From Xiheibacterium sp038325765 (lineage in GTDB: Bacteria > Myxococcota_A > Polyangia > Nannocystales > Nannocystaceae), in NCBI GenBank assembly GCA_038325765.1, contig JBBQJI010000037.1:8759-72758 (forward strand): a DNA stretch of 64,000 nucleotides, read 5' to 3'. Every line of letters starts with the position of its first letter. Position 1 is the first letter of the stretch. The position numbers and the translations under genes were made by a program. Positions 51,632 through 62,946 of the stretch are shown here, piece by piece. Below the pieces are notes generated by a model. It saw only the letters and a program-made list of their open reading frames with translations. It ran no database searches and had not been told where the DNA came from.

Positions 51632-53424
51632 TCCTCACCACGCACGCCTGGATCGTCGCCGCGCTGCTGCTGGCGCCGCCGGCCGACGCACCGGCGCCCG
51701 TCGATCCCGCGCCGACGCTCGACCCCGAGACCGCGGCGCTGCAGGACGAGCTGATGCGGGGCCTGGGTGGGCTGCGACTGCCGGGCTCGCCGGCGCCGTA
51801 CCGCGCCGAGGTCCGCACCGTGCGGGCCCAGCTGCTCAGCCTCGACGGGTCGTACGGCGGCGTCATCGTCAACGTGCTCGATCGGCAGTCGGCCGGGGCG
51901 GTCGAGGTGCGGGTCGGCTCGCCCGCGCGCGACAACACCAACTTCTTCGGCGGCGACAGTGGCATCGCCCAGCTCGAGGTCGCGCTCGATCCATCGCCGC
52001 GCTTCGCTGCAAAGAAGCTGTGGCTGTCCCTCGACAACGCGTTCCGGGGCGCGAGCAAGGCCTGGTCGACCAAGCAGGTCGTGCTCAAGCGGCTCGCGAG
52101 CGGCGAGCCGGCCGCCGACTTCACCGCGCCGGGATCGCCGGTGGTCATGCGGGCCGAGCTCGCGCCCGCCGACATCGACCGCGACGGCCTGTCGTCGATG
52201 GTCGCCTCGCTCTCGGCGCGATTCTCCGAACATCCCGGCATCGACAACGGTGACGTGCATGTGCAGGTGCTGCGCACCCAGGAGACGGTGGTGAACACCG
52301 ACGGGATGGTGTTGCAGTGGGCGCGCGATCGGGCCGTGCTCGCGGTGGTCGCCGACACCAAGGCACCCGACGGCATGCACCTCGATCACGGCTACGCGAT
52401 CCAGCTCCGCGGTGTACCCGCGGCCGACGACGCGTTGCTCGCGGCCGGCGAGGAGCTCGTCGACCGCACCCTGCGCGAGCTCGAGGAGCTCGCGGCCGCG
52501 CCGATGATCGAAGAGGACTACGACGGCCCGCTGCTGTTCCTTGGCGACGCGGCGGCGCAGCTGCTCGGTGCGACCATCGCGACGGAGGCGGTCGGTAGCC
52601 CGGCGCCGCTGGGCGAGAACGGCCGCATGGTCGACCTCGAGCCGGCGTGGCAGGGCAAGCTCGGCAAGCAGGTCATGCCCGACGATCTCGATCTCGTCGA
52701 CGATCCCACGCTGAAGGACGGCTTTGGCAGCTACCAGATCGACGCCGAGGGCGTGAAGCCGACCCGGTTGCAGCTGGTGCGCGCCGGCAAGCTCGAGGCC
52801 CTACTGATGACCCGCGTGCCCAACGCGAAGGTCAGCGGAAGCAATGGGCGCGCGCGCATGAGCCCTGCGCTCGAGTCGGGCGCGACCATCAGCAACCTCG
52901 TGCTCACCAGCAAGCGCAGGGGCAGCTCGGTACCCCAGCTCGAGCGCGAGTTGCTGTCGCGGGCGCAAGAGGACGGCTACGAGTTCGCGTACGTGATCGA
53001 GACGCTGCGTGATGGCGCGGTGCTCGGGCCGGTGCCGCGCGAGAGCGCCGCGGCCTACGCGGGCACCGGCAACCTCAACCTGCCTCTGCCTGCGCGCGTG
53101 TTCCGACTCGAGGCCGGCGGCCGCCGTACGCTGGTGCGCGGCGCGATGCTGGCGCCCGCCTCGATGCGGGTGCTGAGACGGATCCGCGCCGTCGGCAACC
53201 AGGCCCGCACCGTGCCGATGCGCGTCGCCGTCGGTGCCTATGGCGGCTTCGGTGCCGACGTCGGGATCGACGGTGCGCTCAGCCAGACCGTCGACGCCCA
53301 GGTGACCACTCCGGATCTGCTCGTGGATGGGCTTGAGCTGCTGGTCGAGCGCGGCGAGCACGAGAAGCCGCCGACGCTGCAGCACCCGCTGCGCCGCAAG
53401 GACAAGCCCAAGTCGGATCCATAG
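51628..53424 (+). CDS. Exported TldE/PmbA-like partner lacking the zinc motif
   Basis: 598 residues. Signal peptide MILTTHAWIVAALLLAPPAD. The domain is homologous in layout to the preceding gene (VEVRVGSPARDNTNFFGGDS vs the VGSPTLDNSHSRDG of TldD), but the position of the HExxxH helix reads LFLGDAAAQLLGATIATEAV, without zinc ligands. This resembles TldE/PmbA, which lacks the motif and pairs with TldD in a heterodimer. Coupled by ATGA, so equal expression is expected. It probably forms a TldD/TldE-like pair in the periplasm or on the surface. Confidence 0.85.
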   Translation: MILTTHAWIVAALLLAPPADAPAPVDPAPTLDPETAALQDELMRGLGGLRLPGSPAPYRAEVRTVRAQLLSLDGSYGGVIVNVLDRQSAGAVEVRVGSPARDNTNFFGGDSGIAQLEVALDPSPRFAAKKLWLSLDNAFRGASKAWSTKQVVLKRLASGEPAADFTAPGSPVVMRAELAPADIDRDGLSSMVASLSARFSEHPGIDNGDVHVQVLRTQETVVNTDGMVLQWARDRAVLAVVADTKAPDGMHLDHGYAIQLRGVPAADDALLAAGEELVDRTLRELEELAAAPMIEEDYDGPLLFLGDAAAQLLGATIATEAVGSPAPLGENGRMVDLEPAWQGKLGKQVMPDDLDLVDDPTLKDGFGSYQIDAEGVKPTRLQLVRAGKLEALLMTRVPNAKVSGSNGRARMSPALESGATISNLVLTSKRRGSSVPQLERELLSRAQEDGYEFAYVIETLRDGAVLGPVPRESAAAYAGTGNLNLPLPARVFRLEAGGRRTLVRGAMLAPASMRVLRRIRAVGNQARTVPMRVAVGAYGGFGADVGIDGALSQTVDAQVTTPDLLVDGLELLVERGEHEKPPTLQHPLRRKDKPKSDP

Positions 53425-53450
53425 TCGCGCGCCGCGGTCGCGCGCCGCGG
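53425..53450. repeat. 13-bp tandem repeat, 2 copies
   Basis: TCGCGCGCCGCGG twice, directly after the TldE-like stop (53422-53424), followed by shorter TCGCGG variants up to about 53466. The period of 13 is also found at 4136 and 63690, though the sequences differ. Confidence 0.8.
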
Positions 53451-53529
53451 TCGCGGTCGCGCGCGGCCCGATGCGGACCAGGGCCACATCCGTGCTGGCG
53501 ACGGTGCGGCCCAGTCGTAAGGATCCGTC

Positions 53530-54474
53530 GTGCCCGCCGTCGTCCACCTCGTGCCGCGCCCCCATGCGTTGGAGCCGTCGGCGCTCGCGCGCGATCTCGC
53601 CGCGACGCCGTGGGCCGAGCAGCCGCAGCGCGTGCGCGTGATCGAACTGTTCGATCCGCGTCCTGGGGTGGCGGGCGTCGATCTGACCCTGGCCGAGCGC
53701 GATGTCCCCGAGCTCACCGCGGTGATGCACGACGCCGCCGAGCTCCACCTGCACGGCATCCATCCCCGCGTGGCGCTGCGCTGCCTGCCCGACGTGAAGC
53801 AGGCGGTGCTCGCCGGTATCTCGGTGTTCGTGCACGGACCGCTCGCGGTGCGCCCGCGCCCGTGCGAGGCGGCGACCGCCTGGCCCGGCGTGGTGGCGGT
53901 GGATGCCACTGCGGCCGCCGATGCCGTCGACGGATCACCTGCGCCGACCCGATGCTTCGTCGATGTGGACGCGCCCGAGCTGCTGCCGCGCGCGTGCGGT
54001 CCGCTGCCGCTCACCCTCGACGACACCGGACGTCTCGCCGTGATCTGTCTCGCCGAGTCCGTCGCCGAGCCCATCCGGCGACAGCTGCGGATCGAGCTCG
54101 AGGCCATCTCGCGGGGCGAGGTGCGGATCGAAGTCTACGACGAGCACGATGTCGCCGCCACCGATCGGGCGCCGCGTCGTCGGGCGGCGGCCGCCGTGAT
54201 CGTCGCCGACGAGCGGCCGACCGCGTGGTCGCGATCCTTCGTCGAGGCCATCGCGCAGGGCGTGCCCGTGATCGGCTTGGGCGATGCCCCGGACGGGGCG
54301 CCGGGCAGCGTGCACTTCACGGGGGCCCGCGATGACGTGACGCGCGCCGTCGCGATCGTCCGCTCGTGGGCGGCGAGCTGGGCGGCCGGCGACGCGCCGC
54401 CCGTGGACACGGCCGCGCGCACCCGCTGGCTCGCCGAGCGCCGCGCCGCGGGCGGCCCCGCGGACGGTCGCTGA
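53530..54474 (+). CDS. Glycosyltransferase-like protein (GT-B C-terminal half)
   Basis: 314 residues from GTG 53530, with AAGGA 7-11 bases upstream. The N-terminal half is a Rossmann-like series with no clear family mark (ELTAVMHDAAELHLHGIHPR, QAVLAGISVFVHGPLAVRP). The C-terminal half has a GT-B-like pattern: FVEAIAQGVPVIGLGDAPDG, which matches the E-A-x-A-x-G-x-P-V block that binds the sugar nucleotide. Other expected residues (E-x7-E) are not obvious. Best described as a glycosyltransferase-like protein of unknown acceptor; possibly envelope polysaccharide. Confidence 0.6.
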   Translation: MPAVVHLVPRPHALEPSALARDLAATPWAEQPQRVRVIELFDPRPGVAGVDLTLAERDVPELTAVMHDAAELHLHGIHPRVALRCLPDVKQAVLAGISVFVHGPLAVRPRPCEAATAWPGVVAVDATAAADAVDGSPAPTRCFVDVDAPELLPRACGPLPLTLDDTGRLAVICLAESVAEPIRRQLRIELEAISRGEVRIEVYDEHDVAATDRAPRRRAAAAVIVADERPTAWSRSFVEAIAQGVPVIGLGDAPDGAPGSVHFTGARDDVTRAVAIVRSWAASWAAGDAPPVDTAARTRWLAERRAAGGPADGR

Positions 54475-54481
54475 GGCCGGG

Positions 54482-55462
54482 CTACAGGCTCTTCAGGCTG
54501 AAGTTCACAGCCTCGATGATCGTGTACTGCTCGGGCTTCTGCACGGCAGCGTCGCTCGGCGGCGTCGCCAGGCCCTCGGAGTGCCAGCGCACGATGCCGC
54601 GCTCGTCGAGCAGCACGATCGCGGGGCTCTGCCCGAGGTTCTCCATCACCGTGTACGCGTTCTCCATGCCAAGCTCGCGCGCTTCGTTGTACTCGGTCTT
54701 GTTGGGCCGGCGGTAAAACGGGATCATGGGCAGCTTCTCGCTGCCCTCCTTCACGGCCCAGCGATCGGCGAACACGCGGAGATCGCTGTCGTTCATCGGC
54801 TGCTTGCGCGCGGTGGGGTACGATACGTGCGCGAACATGATCTCGACGCCGGCCTGGGTGAGGTCGGCCTGGGCCTTCTGCAGCACCTGCATGAACGCGA
54901 CGGCGTTGCCCTCTTCGATGCGGTCACCCCAGTCCCAGTAGACCATGAGGCGCTTTTTGCCCTTGAGCTGGCGGCCGTCGAGGATGCCGCCGTTGATGCT
55001 GACGATCTGCACCATCGGGCTGGCGTGGCCGAACATGCGGCGGCGCGCCCACTCCGGGGCCGCGTCGAGCTCCTCGGCGCCGATCGTCCAGAACGGCGGC
55101 ACATCGGTGAGCGGCGGCAGGTTGGACTTGGGCGTCGCGGTGATCTCGACGGTCTTGGGGTCCATGCTGCCAGCCGCCAGCAGCTCGAGCTTGTGCGGCT
55201 TGCCGTCGGTCACGTTGGCCGCATCGAACTCCTCGCCGGTCTTGACCGGCTTGCCGTCGATGGTCTGGATCAGATCACCCTTCGCGATCTGATCGCAGCC
55301 CGTCTCGCAGCCGAGGTTGTAGGAGATGAACACGCCGCCGGCCTTGAGGTCGCGGTGCTGCGGGATCTTGAACCCGTCGCCGGACTTGTCACACGACAAG
55401 AGGCCCAGAGACAAAAGGCCCAGGTTGGATGCGAGGGCGAGAGTGACGAACGAGCGCGACAT
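54482..55462 (-). CDS. PDZ/thioredoxin-fold lipoprotein without the redox cysteines
   Basis: 326 residues. ATG 55462 is preferred to ATG 55468 because GGAG is 9 bases upstream of the former and only 3 from the latter. Signal FVTLALASNLGLLSLGLLSCDK with lipobox LLSC. Residues ~30-110 look like a PDZ domain (KGDLIQTIDGKPVKTGEEFD). The second half is a thioredoxin-like/AhpC-type fold (VSINGGILDGRQLKGKKRL, LMVYWDWGDRIEEGN, SPAIVLLDERGIVRWHSEG), but the CxxC site reads WDWGDR, so no redox Cys. It may be a structural or binding lipoprotein, or an oxidoreductase that has lost activity. Confidence 0.8.
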   Translation of the reverse strand: MSRSFVTLALASNLGLLSLGLLSCDKSGDGFKIPQHRDLKAGGVFISYNLGCETGCDQIAKGDLIQTIDGKPVKTGEEFDAANVTDGKPHKLELLAAGSMDPKTVEITATPKSNLPPLTDVPPFWTIGAEELDAAPEWARRRMFGHASPMVQIVSINGGILDGRQLKGKKRLMVYWDWGDRIEEGNAVAFMQVLQKAQADLTQAGVEIMFAHVSYPTARKQPMNDSDLRVFADRWAVKEGSEKLPMIPFYRRPNKTEYNEARELGMENAYTVMENLGQSPAIVLLDERGIVRWHSEGLATPPSDAAVQKPEQYTIIEAVNFSLKSL

Positions 55463-55619
55463 GAACATTCGCTCCTGGTGGCGCGCGGTTGGAGGCGACC
55501 GGCGCCGGCGGACAATAGGCTGCCGGACCGCGGCCAGTCAACGCGCCGGTGACCCCGCGGTTTCACCCCGCGCGGCTGTCCGAGAACCGCCCATCGAGAC
55601 CGGCGGGCCGTGGCGCTCC

Positions 55620-56804
55620 TCACACGCGGGCACGGAGCATGACGCCGAACGTCCAGAACTGCGGCAGCTGGCTGCGCAGCGAGGAATTCTGCATGCGCGC
55701 GGCGTCGTCGAGGATGCGCACCGGCACGGTGATCGCACTGCCGCCGTGATCGAGCTTGGCGAGCGCGTACCACGTCCAGAGGTAGTCGAATTGCACGCCG
55801 ACGGCGACGTGTTCGTGGACGTGCACGCCGAAGCCGGCCTCGATGGGCACCGCGAGGCCGTGGAAGTCGACGCGGGTCTCGGAGGCCGGGGTGTCGTAGC
55901 GCGCGCGGAACAGGTTGTACTGCACGCCGCTGCCGACGTACGCCGCGAAGCGACCGCGCGGGATGAAGTGGACGCGGAGCAGCGGGCCGGCCTGTGCGGC
56001 GCGGAGCTTGCTGCCCGTCGCGTTCAGCGAGGTGAGATCCACGTCGAGCGCGCGACCTCCGAGCACGCCGAGCGCCTGCTGCAACAAGAAGGGATCGAGG
56101 CCGTACAGCGACAGCACGTTGGTGCCCTCGGCGACGTCGGAGCCCATCTGGCCCCAGCCACCGGCGACGCCGATGTCGACGAATCCGCGGATGTTGCCGC
56201 CGACGAAACCATCGACGCGGAATCCCGGGCGCACGTTGTGACCGCCGCCGCACAGGCCGCGCAGACAGCCGAGGGTGCCCAGGCGCAGATCGGTGACGAA
56301 GCCGTGGTGGGCGAACTCGGGCCTGTGCGGCGCGGCCGAGGTGCGGATCCCGTGGGTGCCGACGGCGGTCGGGTGCGGCGCTGGCGGCGAGGCACCGCGG
56401 CGGGCCGTCGGCAGGGACGCGGCGGGAACCTCGGCGGGCGCGGCGGCGGGCACATCGGCGACCCCGGTGACCGCGTGCTCGGTGACCGCGTGCTCGGTGA
56501 CCGCGTGCTCGGGAATCGCGTGCTCGGTGACCGCGTGCTCGGGGATCGCGGGCTCGGTGACCGCGTGCTCGGGGAGGGCTGCCACCGTCGGCTCCGTGGG
56601 CGCGGCCCCCGTCCCCGGTGTCTGCGTCGCGGGCCGCTGCAGCTCCGGTGCATCACCGGTGGAGTCGCCGCCGGTGGGCGACACGGCAGTGCGAGGCCGC
56701 TGGATCGGCGCGCTGCCGATCTCGGCCGCATGTGCGGGGGCGGCTGCCATCAAGAGGGCCGCCAGCGCTACCCAGCCCGCGATCCGTGCGACGCCTTCGT
56801 TCAC
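55620..56804 (-). CDS. Outer-membrane beta-barrel-like protein with pentapeptide repeats
   Basis: About 394 residues from GTG 56804 (signal ARIAGWVALAALLMAAAPAHA); ATG 56864, 20 codons upstream in frame, is the alternative. A Pro/Thr-rich stretch contains seven five-residue repeats (EHAVT/EHAIP/EPAIP). Then comes a ~240-residue barrel: GFVTDLRLGTLGCLRGLCGG, GFRVDGFVGGNIRGFVDIGV, LRVHFIPRGRFAAYVGSGVQ, GFGVHVHEHVAVGVQFDYLW, ending WTFGVMLRARV. Alternating residues and aromatic girdles fit an outer-membrane barrel of unknown role, possibly a pore or anchor. The repeats may serve as a spacer. Confidence 0.72.
   Translation of the reverse strand: MNEGVARIAGWVALAALLMAAAPAHAAEIGSAPIQRPRTAVSPTGGDSTGDAPELQRPATQTPGTGAAPTEPTVAALPEHAVTEPAIPEHAVTEHAIPEHAVTEHAVTEHAVTGVADVPAAAPAEVPAASLPTARRGASPPAPHPTAVGTHGIRTSAAPHRPEFAHHGFVTDLRLGTLGCLRGLCGGGHNVRPGFRVDGFVGGNIRGFVDIGVAGGWGQMGSDVAEGTNVLSLYGLDPFLLQQALGVLGGRALDVDLTSLNATGSKLRAAQAGPLLRVHFIPRGRFAAYVGSGVQYNLFRARYDTPASETRVDFHGLAVPIEAGFGVHVHEHVAVGVQFDYLWTWYALAKLDHGGSAITVPVRILDDAARMQNSSLRSQLPQFWTFGVMLRARV
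56466..56570 (-). repeat. 15-bp tandem repeat, 7 copies, coding
   Basis: GGTGACCGCGTGCTC or close variants (GGGAATCGCGTGCTC, GGGGATCGCGGGCTC) repeated seven times head to tail. As 15 is a multiple of three, the repeats encode pentapeptides in the barrel protein. Copy-number change would keep the frame. Confidence 0.95.
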
Positions 56805-57111
56805 CGACCTGCACCACCCACGCACTGTGTTGCCCGCAGCGCCGGCGCCGTTACGGGCGATCATCGCGGCTGCAGTCGTCGTCGTTCCCGTCACCATCCA
56901 CCCGTCTCGACGGGGGCCATGGCCCGCGCTGTCCCGGTCCGTGTCGTCATCATCCATGGCTCGACGCGGTCGTTGCCATCGTCGCCCGCGCCGCTCCGCC
57001 GTGGGGATGACGGCGGTTCGGTGTGAACGTGCCCGCGGCGCCCTCCGGTGCCATCACCGCACCGACGATCGACGCGTGCGCGAAACTCGGGCAAGTTCGG
57101 TGGGGAGCGTA
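56805..57111. other. Divergent intergenic region
   Basis: About 306 bases between the barrel gene and the Cys-rich lipoprotein. I see no gene. A GGGGAG lies 4 bases before ATG 57112. If the barrel protein starts at ATG 56864 the region shrinks to about 250 bases. Confidence 0.5.
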
Positions 57112-58443
57112 ATGGGCATGAGACGCACACCCCTGGCCCTGGGCCTCGCCGCGATGTTGTTCGGATGTCCCGGCAATCCGGTCGAAGCGGGGTCCGCGTC
57201 GGGGAGCGGCGGCTCGTCGGACCCGGGTGCGACCACCGACGTCGACCCCACCGGCGATCCGGGCATGTGCGGCGACGGCATCAAGCAAGACGACGAGCAG
57301 TGCGACTTCGGTGCGCTCAACGGCACCGGCCAGTGTCGGGAGCAGTGCCGGCTCAACGTCTGCGGCGATGGCTACCTCGGCCCCGGCGAATCCTGCGACG
57401 ACGGCAACCTCGTCGACGGCGACGGCTGCACCATGAATTGTGGTCCCGACACCTGCGGCAACGGCGTAGTCGACGACGGCGAAGAGTGCGACGACGGCAA
57501 CGACATCGCCGACGATGGCTGCTCGCTGGCGTGCACCCGGCCGGTGTGTGGCGACGGCATCGTCGGCGCCACCGAGGAGTGCGACGGCGCCACCGATACG
57601 CCGTGCAGCGCGATCAACAGCATGTTCAACAGCGGCACCCTGTCGTGCACCGGGACATGCAGCTTCTCCGCGGACGCGTGTAGCAACTGCGGCGACGGGG
57701 CGATCAACGGCGCAGAGGAGTGCGACGGCGTGGCGCTGAACGAGACCTGTGTCTCGCTGGCCTTCGCCGGCGGCGAACTCGTGTGCTCGCCGCAGTGCAC
57801 CCACGACGCGTCGGGCTGTGACGGCTGCGGCAACGGCGTGATCGATGGCGACGAGGAGTGCGACGGCGCTGACATCGGCGGCGCGACGTGTGCGCCCCGC
57901 GTCGGCAACGTCGTCTGCCTGGCCGGTTGCACGCTGGACGACAGCATGTGCACGTTGTGCGGCAACAGCATGATCGATGCGGGCGAGGACTGCGACGGCG
58001 CGCGGCTGCCGGCAAACGACTGCATGGATGAGGGCTTCGGCGGCGGCGACATCGCGTGCATGAACTGCGAGACGGACGTCACCGGCTGCTGCTACGCCAC
58101 AGTCGACGACGTCTGCGGGGTCGACGACGACTGCTGCGAGCCGTTGTCGTGCGACAGCGATGTCGGCGAGTGCTGCTCGAACGTGCTGGGCGATGAGTGC
58201 CAGGACGACTACGACTGCTGCGGTGGCCTCGAGTGCGACTCGGGCATGCCCGACGGGGTGTGCTGCACCGAGATCATCGGCACGCAGTGTGGCAACGACG
58301 ACGCCAACTGCTGCGGGGAGTTGCTCTGCGACAACCAGACGAACGACTGCTGCGTCGACGCCGCGGACGCGTGCGCGCAGAATTCGGACTGCTGCTCGAA
58401 CAACTGCAACAACCTGTTCTGCTCGGGCGGCGACGCGACGTAG
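57112..58443 (+). CDS. Cys-rich repeat lipoprotein (DUF4215-type)
   Basis: 443 residues. Signal RRTPLALGLAAMLFGCPG with a lipobox at LFGC, then a Ser/Gly tether. Residues ~45-330 are repeats of the form CGDGYLGPGESCDDGNLVDGDGC and CGNGVVDDGEECDDGNDIADDGC, the DUF4215 myxococcus Cys-rich repeat (C-G-x-G-x(5)-E-x-C-D-D-G-N). The last ~110 residues have a different Cys pattern with adjacent CC pairs (DECQDDYDCCGGLECDSGM; NDCCVDAADACAQNSDCCSN). Such proteins are surface proteins of unknown role. ATG 57112 has GGGGAG upstream; ATG 57118 is an alternative. Confidence 0.88.
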   Translation: MGMRRTPLALGLAAMLFGCPGNPVEAGSASGSGGSSDPGATTDVDPTGDPGMCGDGIKQDDEQCDFGALNGTGQCREQCRLNVCGDGYLGPGESCDDGNLVDGDGCTMNCGPDTCGNGVVDDGEECDDGNDIADDGCSLACTRPVCGDGIVGATEECDGATDTPCSAINSMFNSGTLSCTGTCSFSADACSNCGDGAINGAEECDGVALNETCVSLAFAGGELVCSPQCTHDASGCDGCGNGVIDGDEECDGADIGGATCAPRVGNVVCLAGCTLDDSMCTLCGNSMIDAGEDCDGARLPANDCMDEGFGGGDIACMNCETDVTGCCYATVDDVCGVDDDCCEPLSCDSDVGECCSNVLGDECQDDYDCCGGLECDSGMPDGVCCTEIIGTQCGNDDANCCGELLCDNQTNDCCVDAADACAQNSDCCSNNCNNLFCSGGDAT

Positions 58444-58455
58444 CCGGTGTTCGGT

Positions 58456-59061
58456 TCAGACCGGCTCGAGCTCGAGGATCGGCATCCCGGACTCGACGTC
58501 GGCCTCGTCCTGCACGAGTACCGCGCGGACGCGTGCCCGCTCGGGGAGCCCCGGCCCGCCGTAGCTCAGACGATTGAACGTCTTCATGACCTCGAGCAAG
58601 GCGACCGTCTGGCCGACCGTGATCTCGTCGCCGGGCTTCACGAAGTCCGGGCGATCGGGGCCAGCGCGCGCGTAGAAGCGGCCGGACAGCGGCGAGCGGA
58701 ACAGCAGACGACCGCCCTCGTCGGCAGCTGCAGTCCCCTGGGCGCGGTGGACGGCCGCGTCGGCGAGCCCGCCCGGACCGAGCTGCAGCAGCACGTCGCC
58801 GTAACCCACCGCGCGCTCGCCGGTGCGCCGCCCGCCCGCGCCGACGATGCCCGAAGTGCCTGGCGGTGCGGTCAGCAGATGCAGCACGCCGAGTACGTCG
58901 AGCTCGCCGACGACATCGCCCTCGACGACCCGGCTGCCGGGCCCAGGTGCGCCGCGGAGGTGACCGACGGCGGGGGCGAGCAGCTGCTGACCGTCGCCAT
59001 GTGTCGCCAGCGTGGCCACCAGCTGCCGCTGCGTGGTGCGACCGTTTCTGGCGTCGGTCAT
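58456..59061 (-). CDS. Biotin carboxyl carrier protein with an extra biotinyl-like domain
   Basis: 201 residues. The C-terminal biotinyl domain reads LLFRSPLSGRFYARAGPDRP and QTVALLEVMKTFNRLSYGG, with the biotinylated Lys in EVMK. The N-terminal ~75 residues (residues 24-95) repeat the same strand layout (QLLAPAVGHLRGAPGPGSRV, VEGDVVGELDVLGVLHLLTA, PPGTSGIVG), but LGV stands where MKM would be, so it cannot be biotinylated. It is the last gene of the carboxylase operon; TGA and ATG are one base apart. It carries the carboxyl group between biotin carboxylase and carboxyltransferase in the cytoplasm. Confidence 0.88.
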   Translation of the reverse strand: MTDARNGRTTQRQLVATLATHGDGQQLLAPAVGHLRGAPGPGSRVVEGDVVGELDVLGVLHLLTAPPGTSGIVGAGGRRTGERAVGYGDVLLQLGPGGLADAAVHRAQGTAAADEGGRLLFRSPLSGRFYARAGPDRPDFVKPGDEITVGQTVALLEVMKTFNRLSYGGPGLPERARVRAVLVQDEADVESGMPILELEPV

Positions 59062-59062
59062 G

Positions 59063-62173
<3,111 letters not shown>

Positions 62174-62215
62174 CGTGCAGCCCGGACGCTATCACGGCCC
62201 AGCAGCCAGGGCTGC

Positions 62216-62301
62216 TACGATGACGCGGCGTGCGGCCTGCAGCGCGCGAGCGAACCCGTGATCCCCGCAGATCCCCAGCTCCCGCGAGCGCCAGCGCGTG
62301 A
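62216..62301 (+). promoter_or_regulatory. -10-like element with a possible short leaderless uORF
   Basis: TACGAT (62216-62221) ends 8 bases before a GTG at 62230, the leaderless pattern. That GTG opens a 23-codon frame, Arg/Ala/Pro-rich, which stops at 62299-62301 and overlaps the VanZ-like gene in another frame. Either a short regulatory uORF or a chance frame; alternatively a single-base indel joins it to the VanZ-like gene. Confidence 0.3.
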
Positions 62302-62722
62302 TGGAGCACCGGGGCCCGCATCGGCGCCCTCGCGCGTGCGCCTGTTGCTCGCGCTGGGGTGGACCGCGATCGTGCTCATCGTGCTGTGGGCACCGTCGCC
62401 GCCGCCGCTGGACGTCGGCATCCCGCACTTCGACAAGTACGTGCACTTCGCCCTATTCGCCGGCATCGGCGTCGCGTGGAGCTTCGCCGGCGCGCGTGCG
62501 GTGGTCACGATCGCCTGTGGCATCGTGCTCGGCGTCGTCACCGAGGTGGTGCAGGGCGCGCTGCCGTGGCCGCGTGGCGCCGATGTCTGGGACGTCGTCG
62601 CCGATGCGGGCGGTCTGGTGCTCGCGGTCGGGCTCGTCGCCCTCGTCCGGCGCGTGGTTCCATCTGGCCCCCGTCGCCACACCGCCACGGCCGCCGGACG
62701 CCCGCCCGCACGCCGAGCTTGA
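62258..62722 (+). CDS. VanZ-like membrane protein
   Basis: 154 residues from GTG 62258; GTG 62336 is an alternative start closer to the first helix. Three to four hydrophobic helices: LLLALGWTAIVLIVLWA, then IPHFDKYVHFALFAGIGVAW (the conserved DKxxHfxaFa block of VanZ-like proteins), VVTIACGIVLGVVTEVVQGA and RGADVWDVVADAGGLVLAVG. The signature D-K-x2-H and E-x3-Q with D-x2-D is complete, so the VanZ-like call is firm. Function of the non-resistance VanZ-like family is unknown. It is divergent from the accC operon. Confidence 0.82.
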   Translation: MIPADPQLPRAPARDGAPGPASAPSRVRLLLALGWTAIVLIVLWAPSPPPLDVGIPHFDKYVHFALFAGIGVAWSFAGARAVVTIACGIVLGVVTEVVQGALPWPRGADVWDVVADAGGLVLAVGLVALVRRVVPSGPRRHTATAAGRPPARRA

Positions 62723-62745
62723 TCCCGGACGCGTTGCAGGCTAGC
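62717..62745 (+). promoter_or_regulatory. Promoter of the tRNA-Ser gene
   Basis: TTGATC (62717-62722) and TAGCTT (62740-62745) are separated by 17 bases, ideal for the housekeeping sigma factor. The tRNA begins 46 bases downstream. It partly overlaps the end of the VanZ-like gene. Confidence 0.7.
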
Positions 62746-62790
62746 TTCCCGCGTCCGCGAGACATCCAGCGCGAACTCCGGGAACGTCCT

Positions 62791-62881
62791 GGAACGGTGG
62801 CCGAGTGGCTGAAGGCACAGGTTTGCTAAACCTGCGTAGGGGCTTAAACCTCTACCGAGGGTTCGAATCCCTCCCGTTCCG
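62791..62881 (+). tRNA. tRNA-Ser (anticodon GCU)
   Basis: 91 bases with the acceptor stem GGAACGG/CCGTTCC and discriminator G. The anticodon arm (CAGGT-TTGCTAA-ACCTG) reads GCU for AGC/AGU codons. A long variable arm (GTAGGGG...CCTCTAC) is diagnostic for tRNA-Ser, and the T-arm GAGGGTTCGAATCCCTC is perfect. CCA is not encoded. Confidence 0.97.
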
Positions 62882-62946
62882 CTAGATCCTGTCGCAGCAG
62901 CGGACGCCCCCTCGGGCCCGCGGGGAGCCCAGGGGAGAGAGCCACC

